DNA of 64,000 nt from Ancylobacter sp. IITR112 (GTDB lineage Bacteria; Pseudomonadota; Alphaproteobacteria; Rhizobiales; Xanthobacteraceae). The notes under the pieces were generated by a model. That model saw only the letters and a program-made list of their open reading frames with translations. It ran no database searches and was not told where the DNA came from. Both the position numbers and the translations under genes were made by a program. The DNA is taken from contig NZ_JBGCUS010000001.1 in the NCBI RefSeq assembly GCF_041415945.1, forward strand, positions 1,922,001 through 1,986,000, given 5' to 3'. Of the stretch, positions 10,169-18,887 are shown piece by piece; within the stretch, counting starts at the first letter, position 1; the number at the start of each line of letters is the position of its first letter.

Positions 10169-10550
10169 GTGCGCGCAGCGCGGCAGCGACTTCTTCGCGC
10201 TGTGAGCAGAGCGACGGCAGATCGGCTGCAAGCTCATCGAACTGCCACAGCGAGCCGATGCGCATTGGTGACGGCAGCTCGGCTGCAGCAAGAACCACCT
10301 GCGGAAAACCGATCATCCGCGCAAGTTCGGACTCAAGGCGTTGCTGTTTCCGGCATAGAGCGAGCGTGCGCCGATGCGCGGTGCGCCAGGCTTTCCATGC
10401 AATGATAGCGGCATCTGTCGTGCCGCCATCACGCGGCGCGGCCGCAGACGAACTGTTGAAGGAAGCGCCGCCGACCGTCAGCAGAGCGGCGGAGATGACG
10501 TCCCTCCGGGATGGCCGGGACAGAGTCGTGCTAATCTCAGAATCAGCCAT
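10169..10550 (-). pseudogene. Hypothetical protein, 3' end cut by the IS
   Basis: It begins MADSEISTTLSRPSRRDVIS at 10550. The N-terminus resembles a weak twin-arginine leader (SRRDVISAALLTVGG), followed by a helical region rich in Trp, Arg and Gln (AWKAWRTAHRRTLALCRKQQ). At about residue 127 the frame enters the IS right end and stops at 10119 within it, so the natural C-terminus is missing. I do not recognise the family. It is divergent from the Xre gene and shares its control region. Confidence 0.6.
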
Positions 10551-10630
10551 GATCCGAGCTCCAGACAGCTTGGGTTGTGGTCAGGCCGTTCTGAGCGGGC
10601 CAACGCTCTGAACGGCCGCCTAAACAATAA

Positions 10631-10647
10631 TCGTAACCTTGGTACGA
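10631..10647. promoter_or_regulatory. Operator 1, TCGTA-N7-TACGA
   Basis: A perfect palindrome TCGTA-ACCTTGG-TACGA in the gap between the truncated gene and the Xre gene. The same half-sites recur 49 bp away. It is a probable binding site of the adjacent Xre regulator. Confidence 0.75.
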
Positions 10648-10679
10648 TAACTCTCGCGACGGCAGCCTTCAATGAATAA

Positions 10680-10696
10680 TCGTATCACCGTTACGA
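10680..10696. promoter_or_regulatory. Operator 2, TCGTA-N7-TACGA
   Basis: TCGTA-TCACCGT-TACGA ends one base before the ATG at 10698, so a bound protein would block translation initiation or transcription of the Xre gene. It has the same half-sites and spacing as operator 1. Confidence 0.78.
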
Positions 10697-10697
10697 A

Positions 10698-10934
10698 ATG
10701 ACACCCATCCAGTCGAAAATGGCACGTGTTGCGCTCGGCTGGGGTACCCGCGACTTGGCGCAAAAAGCGAACGTTTCGCCTGACACCATCGCGCGTTTGG
10801 AGCGCGGTGAGCGTCTTCGGGCTGGTACGATGGAAAACATCCGTGCCGCCTTTGAGGCCGCCGGCATCGAGTTTATTCCGGAGAATGGGGGCGGCGCTGG
10901 CGTGCGCTTCCGGAAGCCCTCCGAGTCGAACTGA
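10698..10934 (+). CDS. Xre-family transcriptional regulator
   Basis: A 78-residue single-domain repressor-like protein. The helix-turn-helix covers residues 10-45 (RDLAQKANVSPDTIARLERG), followed by TMENIRAAFEAAGIEFIPEN, common in small Xre proteins of rhizobia. Two identical-type palindromes lie directly upstream, the second touching the start codon, so negative autoregulation is likely. It would also control the divergent truncated gene. It is the last gene before the right end of the element. Confidence 0.88.
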   Translation: MTPIQSKMARVALGWGTRDLAQKANVSPDTIARLERGERLRAGTMENIRAAFEAAGIEFIPENGGGAGVRFRKPSESN

Positions 10935-11406
10935 CTGCGCCTTCGCCGTGCCAGTGGGCCGACGGGGTCATCATTACGCCGAAGCCGAATAACGGGCCGG
11001 CAGTCCGAATTAATCCTTGCACTCCGCTCAGGATCGCATAGCGCCTCACTGGGACCCAGCGCAACCCATGTAGAAATTTTAAAGTGTTGGCATATTTGTT
11101 GGCTCGACGCATTCTCTGAGAATACTTATCATATACATTTGAATGCTCTGCTTAAGGTATTTTGGCTTGCTCAGGGAGCCATTTCTTCTTCTCACAAGCC
11201 CCGCCTTGTCGATCGCAGCGCCGCCGCGGCTTGCCATTCCCAGTCCCGTCTTTTCTAATCATTCCTCCCATCGTCGCCCCGCCCCTGACGCCTCGTGCAA
11301 GCGTCTGGCAAGCTTGCCTCGTCACACATGTCGCGCGCTCCTCCAGCGGTAAGCGCTTGCGCCCGGGCCCGCGTCCCGCGCATTCTATGTGAACGTGGAG
11401 TACGGC
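10935..11406. other. Gene-poor stretch holding the right element boundary
   Basis: No convincing gene is seen in these 472 bases. The first part is island sequence of lower GC, including the AT-rich stretch 11070-11150. The attR repeat follows at 11168. From 11182 on is backbone sequence that would originally have followed tRNA-Asn. Confidence 0.6.
11168..11181 (+). repeat. attR: duplicated tRNA-Asn 3' end
   Basis: An exact copy of TGCTCAGGGAGCCA, the last 14 bases of tRNA-Asn, in the same orientation 9645 bp downstream. It is followed by backbone sequence. Confidence 0.9.
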
Positions 11407-11751
11407 ATGCGGCTCAAGCGACGCCATGGTCTTGTTCTCATCGCCACCGTCGCGAGCGGCTGGTGGCTGCTCGGCGACGAGGACACCGCCGATGCGGCAC
11501 GCCTGAAGTGCCAGCAGCATCTGCGCGACATGGCCGGCCATGAGCTGAGCGACGAGGAAGTCGCCTTCATGAAGGTCTCCGGCGACGCGCAGAACGGCCG
11601 GGTTCAGGGCGCGGTTCTGCGCGACAACCAGGTTCACTACGTCGTCTGCCAGTTCGAGAACGGCGCGGCCAAGCGCGCCGAGCTCAACCAAAGCTCCTGG
11701 CCGGAAACCGACCACGCGACCATCGCCCGCGCCCGGGCCCCCTCCATCTAA
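11407..11751 (+). CDS. Conserved hypothetical protein with N-terminal signal or anchor
   Basis: A 114-residue protein starting MRLKRRHGLVLIATVASGWW, a positively charged N-terminus followed by a short hydrophobic stretch, so it is probably exported or anchored. The mature part is polar, with cysteines in LKCQQHLRDM and HYVVCQFENG. I do not recognise a family. A GTG at 11389 is an alternative start. It converges with hypE, 39 bases apart. Confidence 0.6.
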   Translation: MRLKRRHGLVLIATVASGWWLLGDEDTADAARLKCQQHLRDMAGHELSDEEVAFMKVSGDAQNGRVQGAVLRDNQVHYVVCQFENGAAKRAELNQSSWPETDHATIARARAPSI

Positions 11752-11790
11752 ACGGCCGAATCGGTGTGGCGCCGGCGTACCGGCGCCGGG

Positions 11791-12852
11791 TCAGCAGATG
11801 CGCGGCAACTGGTCGCCCACCAGCATGTCGACGACGCGCTCGCCGCCAAGGCGCGTCTCCATCACCACCCGCCCGGGCCGGGCCTCGGTGACGCGGCCTA
11901 TGGCGGCGGCCCCCTGCCCCAGCGGATGCGCGCGCAAGGCCCGCAGCGCCGCCGGCGCCTCCTCGGACGGCACCACCGCGACGATCTTGCCCTCATTGGC
12001 GAGGTAGAGCGGATCGAGGCCGAGAATCTCGCAGAAGCCCTGCACCTCGGCGCGGATCGGGGTGTCGGCCTCACGGATTCGCACGCCGACGCCGCTGGCC
12101 GCGGCGAGTTCGTTGAGCACGGCGGCGATGCCGCCGCGGGTCGCGTCCCGCATCATCCGCACCCCCGGCGCCGCCGCGATGAGATGGTCGATCAGCCCGT
12201 GCAGCGCCGCGCAGTCGCTTTCGATGTCCGTCTCCAGCGCGAGATCGCCGCGCGCGTTGAGGATCGCCGCGCCATGGTCGCCCAGCAAGCCGTTGACCAG
12301 CACGACATCGCCCGGCCGCGCCCGGCCGATGCCGACCTCGATGCCGGCACGGACTACGCCGATGCCGGTCGTGGTGATGAACAGCTTGTCGCAGGCACCG
12401 CGCGCGACCACCTTGGTGTCGCCGGTGACGATGGGCACGCCCGCCGCCCGCGCCGTTTGCGCCATGGAAAGCGCCACCGCCCGCAGCGTGTCGAGCGCCA
12501 GCCCCTCCTCGATGATCACGGCGCAGGACAGCGCCACCGGACGCGCCGCGCCCACGGCAAGATCGTTGATGGTCCCGCAGACGGCGAGCGTGCCGATGTC
12601 GCCGCCGGGAAAGAACAGCGGGTCGACGACGAACCCGTCGGTGGTGAAGGCGAGCCGGTCGCCCTGCGCCATCAACGCGGCGAGATCGAAGCGGGCCTGG
12701 TCCTCGGGTGCACCAGCCGTGCCCTTGAACGTGTCGATGAACACCTCGTCGATCAGGTCGCGCATGGCGCTGCCGCCGCCGCCATGGGCGAGGGTGACCG
12801 CCTTGGGCAATTGGCGCCGGGGGGCAGCAAGGACTGGAATGGGCGGGTTCAT
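11791..12852 (-). CDS. hypE: Hydrogenase maturation carbamoyl dehydratase HypE
   Basis: A 353-residue protein of the PurM/ThiL ATP-binding family. It dehydrates the carbamoyl group placed on its own C-terminal cysteine to give the cyanide ligand of the NiFe site. The C-terminus LPRIC matches the PRIC tail whose Cys carries the thiocarboxamide. The N-terminus LAHGGGGSAMRDLIDEVF and the ATP-site motifs TDGFVVDPLFFPGGD and DATRGGIAAVLNE are clear. The start overlaps the hypD stop by four bases. It is the last gene of the cluster; no hupE follows. Confidence 0.97.
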   Translation of the reverse strand: MNPPIPVLAAPRRQLPKAVTLAHGGGGSAMRDLIDEVFIDTFKGTAGAPEDQARFDLAALMAQGDRLAFTTDGFVVDPLFFPGGDIGTLAVCGTINDLAVGAARPVALSCAVIIEEGLALDTLRAVALSMAQTARAAGVPIVTGDTKVVARGACDKLFITTTGIGVVRAGIEVGIGRARPGDVVLVNGLLGDHGAAILNARGDLALETDIESDCAALHGLIDHLIAAAPGVRMMRDATRGGIAAVLNELAAASGVGVRIREADTPIRAEVQGFCEILGLDPLYLANEGKIVAVVPSEEAPAALRALRAHPLGQGAAAIGRVTEARPGRVVMETRLGGERVVDMLVGDQLPRIC

Positions 12853-13985
12853 GCCGCGCCCTCCAGCCGCGGCGGACGCAGGCCGCCATACTGGTAATAG
12901 GCGGCGCAGGCCCCCTCGGACGACACCATCAGCGCCCCCAGCGGCATCTCCGGTGTGCAGCCAGTGCCGAAGACCGGGCAGGCCCAGGGCTTCATCTGCC
13001 CGGTCAGCACCTCGCCACAACGGCAGGCGGCGGGGTCGGCCACCTGCACCTCCGGCACCGCGAAGCGCCGCTCGGCGTCGAAGCGGGCATAGGCCTCGCG
13101 CAGCCGCACGCCGGAATGGGCGATGGAGCCGAGGCCGCGCCATTCGAAGCTCGGCCGCACCTCGTATACGTCCTCCACCGCGCCCATGGCGCGCGCATTG
13201 CCGGCATCCGGCACCACGCGGGCATACTGGTTCTCGATTGTCGCGCGCCCCTCATCGAGCTGGCGCAGCACCATCAGCAGCGACTGCAGCAGGTCGATCG
13301 GCTCGAAGCCGGCCACCACCATGGGCTTGGCGAACTCCTCGGCGATGAAGCGATAGGGCGCGGTGCCGATCACCATCGAGACGTGCCCCGGTCCGATGAA
13401 GCCGTCTATGCCGAGATCGGGCATTTCCAGCAGCGCGCGCAGCGTCGGGATGATGGTGATGTGGTTGCAGAAAATCGAGAAATTCTCGATGCCCTCGCGC
13501 GCCGCGCGCAGCACGGTGAGCGCGGTGGACGGCATGGTGGTCTCGAAGCCGAGGCCGAAGAACACCACCTCGCGGTCGGGATGGCGGCGGGCCAGCGCCA
13601 GCGCGTCGAGCGGCGAATAGACCATGCGCACATCCGCGCCGTCCGCCTTGGCGGCGAGCAGGCTTTTCGCCGAGCCCGGCACGCGCATCGCGTCGCCGAA
13701 AGTGGCGAAGATCACCTCGGGACGCTCGGCGATGGCGACGCAGTCGTCCACCCGGCCCATGGGCAGCACGCAGACCGGGCAGCCGGGGCCGTGGACGAAC
13801 TCGATGATGTCCGGCAGCAACCCCTCCAGCCCATAACGGAAGATTGCATGGGTGTGCCCGCCGCACACTTCCATGATGGCGAAGGGCCGGTCGCGGCCAC
13901 GGCCCATCCGCGCGGCGAGCGTTTCGATCTCGCGGATCAGCCCGCGCGCCAGAGCGGGGTCGCGAAATTCATCGACATAGCGCAT
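12849..13985 (-). CDS. hypD: Hydrogenase formation protein HypD
   Basis: A 378-residue iron-sulfur scaffold that, with HypC, holds Fe(CN)2CO before insertion into the large subunit. Family motifs are visible: MEVCGGHTHAIFRYG, HGPGCPVCVLP and FGLGFETTMPSTA. The C-terminal cysteine cluster includes CRCGEVLTGQMKPWACPVFG and GTGCTPE. Length is typical. It overlaps hypE by four bases and follows hypC by 14. Confidence 0.97.
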   Translation of the reverse strand: MRYVDEFRDPALARGLIREIETLAARMGRGRDRPFAIMEVCGGHTHAIFRYGLEGLLPDIIEFVHGPGCPVCVLPMGRVDDCVAIAERPEVIFATFGDAMRVPGSAKSLLAAKADGADVRMVYSPLDALALARRHPDREVVFFGLGFETTMPSTALTVLRAAREGIENFSIFCNHITIIPTLRALLEMPDLGIDGFIGPGHVSMVIGTAPYRFIAEEFAKPMVVAGFEPIDLLQSLLMVLRQLDEGRATIENQYARVVPDAGNARAMGAVEDVYEVRPSFEWRGLGSIAHSGVRLREAYARFDAERRFAVPEVQVADPAACRCGEVLTGQMKPWACPVFGTGCTPEMPLGALMVSSEGACAAYYQYGGLRPPRLEGAA

Positions 13986-13999
13986 TTCGGGACTCCCGC

Positions 14000-14314
14000 T
14001 TAGTGCGCGCGCGGCGCGGCTGAGGGAAGGAAGGGTTCGACGCTGCCCGTCCGCATCGCCTCGATCTCACCCTCGGCCTCGCCGATCTCGGTGAGCACCT
14101 TCAGCGTGGCGGCGGCCTCTTCCTCGTCAATGACGCTCATGGCGAAGCCCACATGCACCAGTACCCAGGCGCCGATCAGCTCATCGAGCGGGCGGCCGGG
14201 CGCGGCGACGCAGACCACATCGACGGTGCGGCGCACGCCGGACACATCGACGCTGGCGAGCATGGCCTCTTCATCGACGATGGCGACGATGCGGCCGGGT
14301 ATGCCGAGACACAT
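14000..14314 (-). CDS. hypC: Hydrogenase assembly chaperone HypC
   Basis: A 104-residue HypC/HupF-family protein starting MCLGIPGRIV, with the essential Cys2 that binds iron and the precursor large subunit. The WVLVHVGFAMSVIDEEEA core is diagnostic. The tail is about 15 residues longer than in many HypC proteins. It pairs with HypD; the related HupF is encoded separately in the cluster. Confidence 0.96.
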   Translation of the reverse strand: MCLGIPGRIVAIVDEEAMLASVDVSGVRRTVDVVCVAAPGRPLDELIGAWVLVHVGFAMSVIDEEEAAATLKVLTEIGEAEGEIEAMRTGSVEPFLPSAAPRAH

Positions 14315-14326
14315 GGCGTTTTCTCC

Positions 14327-15799
14327 TCAATGGCTACTGCCGAACGTGCCGTCGCGAGCGATGCCGTAGCGGTCGAGCTTGGCGCGCAGACCGACGCGCG
14401 ACAGGCCGAGTTCCTCCGCCGCGCGGCTCTTGTTCCAGCGGCAGCGCAGCAGCGTTTCCATCAGGATCAGCGCTTCCATGCGCTCGATGCGGTCCTTGAG
14501 CGGGCCGGTATCCTTGACGGCGAGATCGGCCGCCGTCGCGTTGGCGCTGGAGGCGGCAGCCCCGCGCAGCACATGCGGCGACAGCAGGTCGGCGCCCAGC
14601 GGCCCGCCCCCGGCCAGCACCAGCATGCGCGTCAGTTCGTTCTGCAATTCGCGCACATTGCCCGGCCAGTCATAGGCCTCGATGCAGGCCAGCGCTTCCT
14701 CGGTGAAGCCCTGGGTGCGCTTGCCATGCGCGCTGGACAGGCTGTCGAGAATGCGCGGCGCCAGCACGCGCAGATCGCCCCGCCGCTCGCGCAGCGGCGG
14801 CAAGGTGAGCACCATCGCGGCGAGCCGGTAATACAGGTCCTCGCGGAAGCGGCCGGCCTTCACCTCGCCGGCGAGGTCGCGATGGGTGGCGGCGAGGATG
14901 CGCACATCCACCCGCCGCGTCTCATTGGCGCCCACCGGGCGGATCTCGCCCTCCTGCAGGAAGCGCAGCAGCTTGACCTGGAAGGCCGGCGACACATCGC
15001 CGATCTCATCGAGCAGGATGGTGCCGCCATCGGCCTGATCGAGCAGGCCGATCCGCGTCGTGTGGGCGCCGGTGAAGGCGCCCTTCTTGTGGCCGAACAG
15101 CTCGGATTCCAGCAACTCGTCCGGAATCGCCCCGCAATTGACCGCGAAGAAGGGCCGCTCCGAGCGCAGGCTGGAATAGTGGATGGCACGCGCCAGCAAT
15201 TCCTTGCCCGTGCCCGTCTCGCCCAGCACCAGAACGGGAATGTCGAAGGCGGCGACCTGCGCCGCGCGTCGGCAGACCTCGTTCAGCGGGCTGGCGGGGG
15301 TGCGCACCAGCGCGTCGAAATGGAAATTCCGCCGCACCCGCTCCTGCTGCTCGGCAAAGCGCATCTCGGCCGTCGGCGCGGCGAGCTTCAGTTCGAGCGA
15401 CAGCCGGTCATATTCGCGCTGAAGATGGTAGAGCCGCGCCGCCCCCTGCGCCGCCAGCAGAAGCTGGTCGGGGTGCCAGGGCTTGGTGATGAACTGGTAG
15501 ATGCCGGCTTCGTTGATGGCGCCGATCATGTCGCGCGGGTCGGTATAGCCGGTGACGATGATGCGCACGACATCCGGCCAGCGCCGGCGGACCTCGGTGA
15601 GCAGGTCGACGCCCGAACGGCCGGGCATGCGCTGGTCGCAGAACACGACCTGCACCCACTCATTTTCCAGAATCTCCAGCGCGCGCGTGGCGTCGAGCGC
15701 CGTGAACACCTCGAACTCCTCGCCGAGCACGCGGGCGATCACCTCGACCGAGCGTGGCTCGTCATCGACGATGAGGATGCCGGGTCGGGTCTGGCTCAC
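14327..15799 (-). CDS. hupR: NtrC-type response regulator HupR/HoxA
   Basis: A 490-residue sigma-54 activator. Residues 1-120 are a receiver with the phosphorylatable Asp in [10 protein letters not shown]. Residues about 165-400 are an AAA+ domain with Walker A GETGTGKE, the sigma-54 contact loop GAFTGA and arginine-finger region. The C-terminus has a Fis-type helix-turn-helix ([19 protein letters not shown]). In this family the unphosphorylated form activates hupSL and the HupT kinase turns it off. Position between hypB and hypC is characteristic. It overlaps hypB by four bases, and its target is probably the promoter at 25162. Confidence 0.95.
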   Translation of the reverse strand: MSQTRPGILIVDDEPRSVEVIARVLGEEFEVFTALDATRALEILENEWVQVVFCDQRMPGRSGVDLLTEVRRRWPDVVRIIVTGYTDPRDMIGAINEAGIYQFITKPWHPDQLLLAAQGAARLYHLQREYDRLSLELKLAAPTAEMRFAEQQERVRRNFHFDALVRTPASPLNEVCRRAAQVAAFDIPVLVLGETGTGKELLARAIHYSSLRSERPFFAVNCGAIPDELLESELFGHKKGAFTGAHTTRIGLLDQADGGTILLDEIGDVSPAFQVKLLRFLQEGEIRPVGANETRRVDVRILAATHRDLAGEVKAGRFREDLYYRLAAMVLTLPPLRERRGDLRVLAPRILDSLSSAHGKRTQGFTEEALACIEAYDWPGNVRELQNELTRMLVLAGGGPLGADLLSPHVLRGAAASSANATAADLAVKDTGPLKDRIERMEALILMETLLRCRWNKSRAAEELGLSRVGLRAKLDRYGIARDGTFGSSH

Positions 15800-16683
15800 G
15801 GCAATGCCTCCGCCGCCGCGCGCAGCGCCCGCGCCCGGTTCTCGGTGTCGGCGGCGAGTTCGGCGAGGCGCCGGCGTCGCACCTCGCCGAGCCAGCCGAG
15901 CCAGGCGCCGAGGCCGCCGGGCGACGTGGCGTTCACCTGCAGGATCGAAGCGACGGGGTTGATGCGGGCAATGTTGCGCTCGATCAGCGCCACATCGACA
16001 TGGAGATGCGGCAGCAAATCGGTCTTGGTGAGCAGAACGAGATCGGCGGCTTCGAAGATGTCGGGATATTTCAGCGGCTTGTCCTCGCCTTCCGTCACCG
16101 AGAGCAGCGTCACCCGCTGATCCTCGCCCAGGTCGAAGGCGGCGGGGCAGACGAGATTGCCGACATTCTCGATGAACAGCAGCCCGCCCGGCGGCAGCGG
16201 CAGTTCCTCCAGCGCATGGCCGACCATATGCGCGTCGAGATGACAGCCCTTGCCGGTGTTGATCTGCACGGCGGGGGTGCCGGTGGCGCGGATGCGCTCG
16301 GCGTCGTTGGCGGTCTGCTGGTCGCCCTCGATCACCGCCGCGGGCACCCGCGCGCCCAGCGCGCGCAGCGTCTCGACCAGCAGCGTGGTCTTGCCGGCAC
16401 CGGGTCCAGCGAGAAGATTGAAAGAGACGATGCCGCCCGCCTTCAGACGCGCGCGATTTTCAGCGGCAAAGGCGTCGTTCTTGGCGAGAATGCCGCGCTC
16501 GATCTCCACCATCCGGCTTTCCGCCGGGGCGGCCGGATGATGCTCGTGGTGATGGTCGTGGTCGTGATGGTGGTCATGCCCGTGGTGATGAGCGTGCCCG
16601 TGTTCATGCCCATGCCCGCGCGCCTCGCCCTGGGCGCCCGAGATGGTGACGTTGTCCGATCCGCAGCCGCAAGTCACGCACAT
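15796..16683 (-). CDS. hypB: Nickel-insertion GTPase HypB
   Basis: A 295-residue protein. The N-terminal [11 protein letters not shown] matches the high-affinity nickel motif. A His/Asp-rich tract follows (about residues 20-48), used for nickel storage in rhizobial HypB. The GTPase domain has the P-loop [10 protein letters not shown], the switch region [23 protein letters not shown] and the specificity motif TKTDL. It delivers nickel to the large subunit with HypA. The ATG at 16683 overlaps the hypA stop by one base. Confidence 0.97.
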   Translation of the reverse strand: MCVTCGCGSDNVTISGAQGEARGHGHEHGHAHHHGHDHHHDHDHHHEHHPAAPAESRMVEIERGILAKNDAFAAENRARLKAGGIVSFNLLAGPGAGKTTLLVETLRALGARVPAAVIEGDQQTANDAERIRATGTPAVQINTGKGCHLDAHMVGHALEELPLPPGGLLFIENVGNLVCPAAFDLGEDQRVTLLSVTEGEDKPLKYPDIFEAADLVLLTKTDLLPHLHVDVALIERNIARINPVASILQVNATSPGGLGAWLGWLGEVRRRRLAELAADTENRARALRAAAEALP

Positions 16684-17024
16684 CACACCACCTCCAGATC
16701 CTTGATACGCATCTCGGTGCCGCCATTGGGCCGCAGCCTCTCGCCACCGCATTGGGGGCATGGGGAAAGCCGGTCGGCGAGCGGTACGGTATCGGAGCAG
16801 TCGAAGCACCAGGCGGTGCCGGGCTCGGCGAGAATGTCGAGCTGGGCCGCTTCCGCCAACGAACCACGCATCACCACATCGAAGCCGAAGCGCAGCGCCT
16901 CCACCTCGACCCCGGCGAAGGGACCGACCACCAGCCGCACCTTCGTCACCTTGGCGAAGCCATGGGTGCGGGCGGCATCCTTCAGCGAGTCCAGAAGGCT
17001 CTCGCACAGCGCCATCTCATGCAT
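16683..17024 (-). CDS. hypA: Nickel metallochaperone HypA
   Basis: A 113-residue protein starting [11 protein letters not shown]; His2 is the nickel ligand. The zinc site is formed by CFDC and CPQC, 14 residues apart. It is of standard length. It overlaps hupK by eight bases and hypB by one, showing tight translational coupling. Confidence 0.97.
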   Translation of the reverse strand: MHEMALCESLLDSLKDAARTHGFAKVTKVRLVVGPFAGVEVEALRFGFDVVMRGSLAEAAQLDILAEPGTAWCFDCSDTVPLADRLSPCPQCGGERLRPNGGTEMRIKDLEVV

Positions 17025-18000
17025 GGGCCTTCTCCCGCGCGCCGAGCCGCAGCGTGACCTTGACGCACGGATTGACGCAGGAAATGACGAGGCGCGCCAG
17101 CATCGGCGTCTGATCGTTGAGCGGCAAGGCCGCCAGCATGCGGGCGAGCAACCCGTCCGGAGCGAGATTCCACGCGCTCGGCGACAGCACGCGATAGTCC
17201 GTGACGAGGCCGCCGGCGACGCGGGCGCGATGCGCCAGCACGCCGCGCGCGGCACGGGCGAGACCGATGCCCGGCCCGGCCGGCGGAAGGGCCTGCGGCG
17301 GCGCGCAGGGGGCGGGATCGAGGCAGGCGAGGAGATCGAGCAACCGGGCCAGCATGCGCAGGAACAGGCTCGCGCCTTCACGGGCGTGGAGGTCGCGCAG
17401 AAGCGGCACCGCGCGCCACTCGTCGGCAGCGGTGGTCTCGCGCGGAACCGTGGGCGCGCCGGCATCCAGCGCGGCGGCGATGTCGGCCGCGGCGGGCGCG
17501 GGCAGTTCGGCGCGGCCCCAGGCCGGATCGACGCGCGCACGGAGATCGGCAAGCCCGCAGGCGGTGGGACTGGGAGCCGCCGCCAGCCAGCGGTCGAGTT
17601 CGCCCAGCGTGCAGCCCGCCAGATCAAGGTCGCGGCCGAGCAGATGGCGGCGCAGCCACAGCGGCGCCTCCGCCGTGGCGAGACCGCGCAGCGCCGCATG
17701 GTCCGGCATCTGGCCAAGCAGCGACGGCCAGTCGGAGAGAATGGCGAGGGCGTGGTCGCGCAGCCGCTCCTGCCGGGCGAGCGCGGCGGCGCCGGCGGCT
17801 TCCGGCGGCAGGGCGAGCGCCTGACGCGACGCCTGCGCATGGGCGGCGCCGCACAGGTTGAAGACAAGCGGCATCAGCCCGGCGACTTCCTCCGCCGGCC
17901 GGCCGACGGCCCAGGTTGCTCCCATGCCACCGCCGGCTGCCGCCAGCCGCCAGGGCGACGCGCCGGCGGGGTCCAGCGCGATATCGAGCGCGCCGATCAT
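17017..18000 (-). CDS. hupK: Hydrogenase expression/maturation protein HupK
   Basis: A 327-residue protein resembling a degenerate hydrogenase large subunit. It ends with SCVNPCVKVTLRLG, a vestige of the DPCxxC active-site motif, and has LNLAPDGLLARM-like helices before it. HupK is thought to act as a scaffold during cofactor assembly in oxygen-tolerant expression. Alignment outside the C-terminus is weak, as usual for this family. The start at 18000 overlaps the hupJ stop by four bases. Confidence 0.88.
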   Translation of the reverse strand: MIGALDIALDPAGASPWRLAAAGGGMGATWAVGRPAEEVAGLMPLVFNLCGAAHAQASRQALALPPEAAGAAALARQERLRDHALAILSDWPSLLGQMPDHAALRGLATAEAPLWLRRHLLGRDLDLAGCTLGELDRWLAAAPSPTACGLADLRARVDPAWGRAELPAPAAADIAAALDAGAPTVPRETTAADEWRAVPLLRDLHAREGASLFLRMLARLLDLLACLDPAPCAPPQALPPAGPGIGLARAARGVLAHRARVAGGLVTDYRVLSPSAWNLAPDGLLARMLAALPLNDQTPMLARLVISCVNPCVKVTLRLGAREKAHA

Positions 18001-18878
18001 GCCCCGCTCCCCTGCCCGTTCTCGGGGCCGGCGGCAAGGCCGGCGCCGAAGATGAGGGCGCGGCGGGTCGGCGCGGCAGCGGCCGGGGCCCGCTCCTGCC
18101 GAGGCGGCGCCTCCTCGTCCTGCGCGGAGGCATGCTCCGCCTCCACCGCCGCAAGCCGCGCCCGGCGTATGTCGTCGGAACGGTCGCCTTCCTCGCGATG
18201 GGCGGGGTCGAACAGCGCGGCGAGCGCGGCACGTGCCGTCTCGCTCGCCTGCAGCATGGAGGTGAAATCGAACATGGGCGAAAACAGCGAGCACGCCTTG
18301 TAAGGCCCCGTCTCGGGGCGGTTGGCGCCGACGAATTCATACTCGCCGGAGGGGAAGGCGATGATTTCTTTCGCGCCCGGAACCAGTGCCGACCAGTCCT
18401 CGTCCGGTCCCGGCACCAGCACGAGGTTCATGAACCAGGGCGTGACCAGCATGCCGAGCACCCGCTCGCCATGTGGGCGGAAGCCGATGGCCTTCACCTC
18501 CAGGGTCTCATTGAGCAGCGGCACGCCGCGCATCTGGCCGACATGTATTTCCCGGAACGCCGCCTCGAAACGGGCTGGCATGGCCGCCGCCAGCGCCGTG
18601 AGGCGCGGATCGTCCGCCGGCGACGCGGATGACGGCGCGCGCACGGGTGCCTCCCCATCGGTGTCGATCACCATGAACTGGTCGCGGGCGCCGTCGCATT
18701 TCGGGCAGCGCCATTCCTCCGGCAGCGCCGCGAAGGGCGTGCCGGCCGGCACCTGCCAATAGTCGCAGCCCACGGCCGGATCATAGACATGCCAGCAGAT
18801 CTTGCATTCCAGCACGGCGTTTGGCGCCAGCCGGGCGGCGTCGCCCAGAAACGAACCTTCAAAGCGCTTGGTCAGCAT
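17997..18878 (-). CDS. hupJ: HupI-HupJ fusion: rubredoxin plus HybE-type chaperone
   Basis: A 293-residue protein. Residues 20-72 are a rubredoxin with two CxxC pairs (CKICWHVYDP and WRCPKCDGAR). Residues 85-230 are the HupJ/HybE domain (VLGMLVTPWFMNLVLVPGP, GEYEFVGANRPETGPYKACS). The tail is Ala/Arg-rich. In Rhizobium leguminosarum these are two genes, hupI and hupJ. The rubredoxin part is linked to hydrogenase assembly under oxygen; HybE-like proteins act on the small-subunit precursor. The fusion suggests they work at one site. Confidence 0.93.
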   Translation of the reverse strand: MLTKRFEGSFLGDAARLAPNAVLECKICWHVYDPAVGCDYWQVPAGTPFAALPEEWRCPKCDGARDQFMVIDTDGEAPVRAPSSASPADDPRLTALAAAMPARFEAAFREIHVGQMRGVPLLNETLEVKAIGFRPHGERVLGMLVTPWFMNLVLVPGPDEDWSALVPGAKEIIAFPSGEYEFVGANRPETGPYKACSLFSPMFDFTSMLQASETARAALAALFDPAHREEGDRSDDIRRARLAAVEAEHASAQDEEAPPRQERAPAAAAPTRRALIFGAGLAAGPENGQGSGA

Positions 18879-18887
18879 GGAGCGCTC

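Larger units (their letters stand above)
1523..11181. mobile_element. Integrative (mobilizable) element inserted in tRNA-Asn, about 9.7 kb
   Basis: The element is bounded by a 14-bp direct repeat of the tRNA-Asn 3' end (1523-1536 and 11168-11181). Cargo in order: integrase, Fic protein, AlpA-like regulator, relaxase traA (frameshifted), candidate oriT, traC, traD (interrupted), an IS3-family insertion, a truncated hypothetical gene and an Xre regulator. There are no type IV secretion genes and no traG coupling protein, so at best it would be mobilized in trans. The frameshift, the interrupted traD and the lack of target duplication around the IS point to decay. The boundaries are seen directly; the mobility class is inferred. 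Confidence 0.9.

Noticed and set aside
11764-12897. 377-residue plus-strand ORF opposite hypE
   Set aside because: HypE is unambiguous on the other strand; the plus frame has shadow composition.
16535-16620. Simple repeat of GTG/GAT triplets
   Set aside because: It is the His-rich coding tract of HypB.
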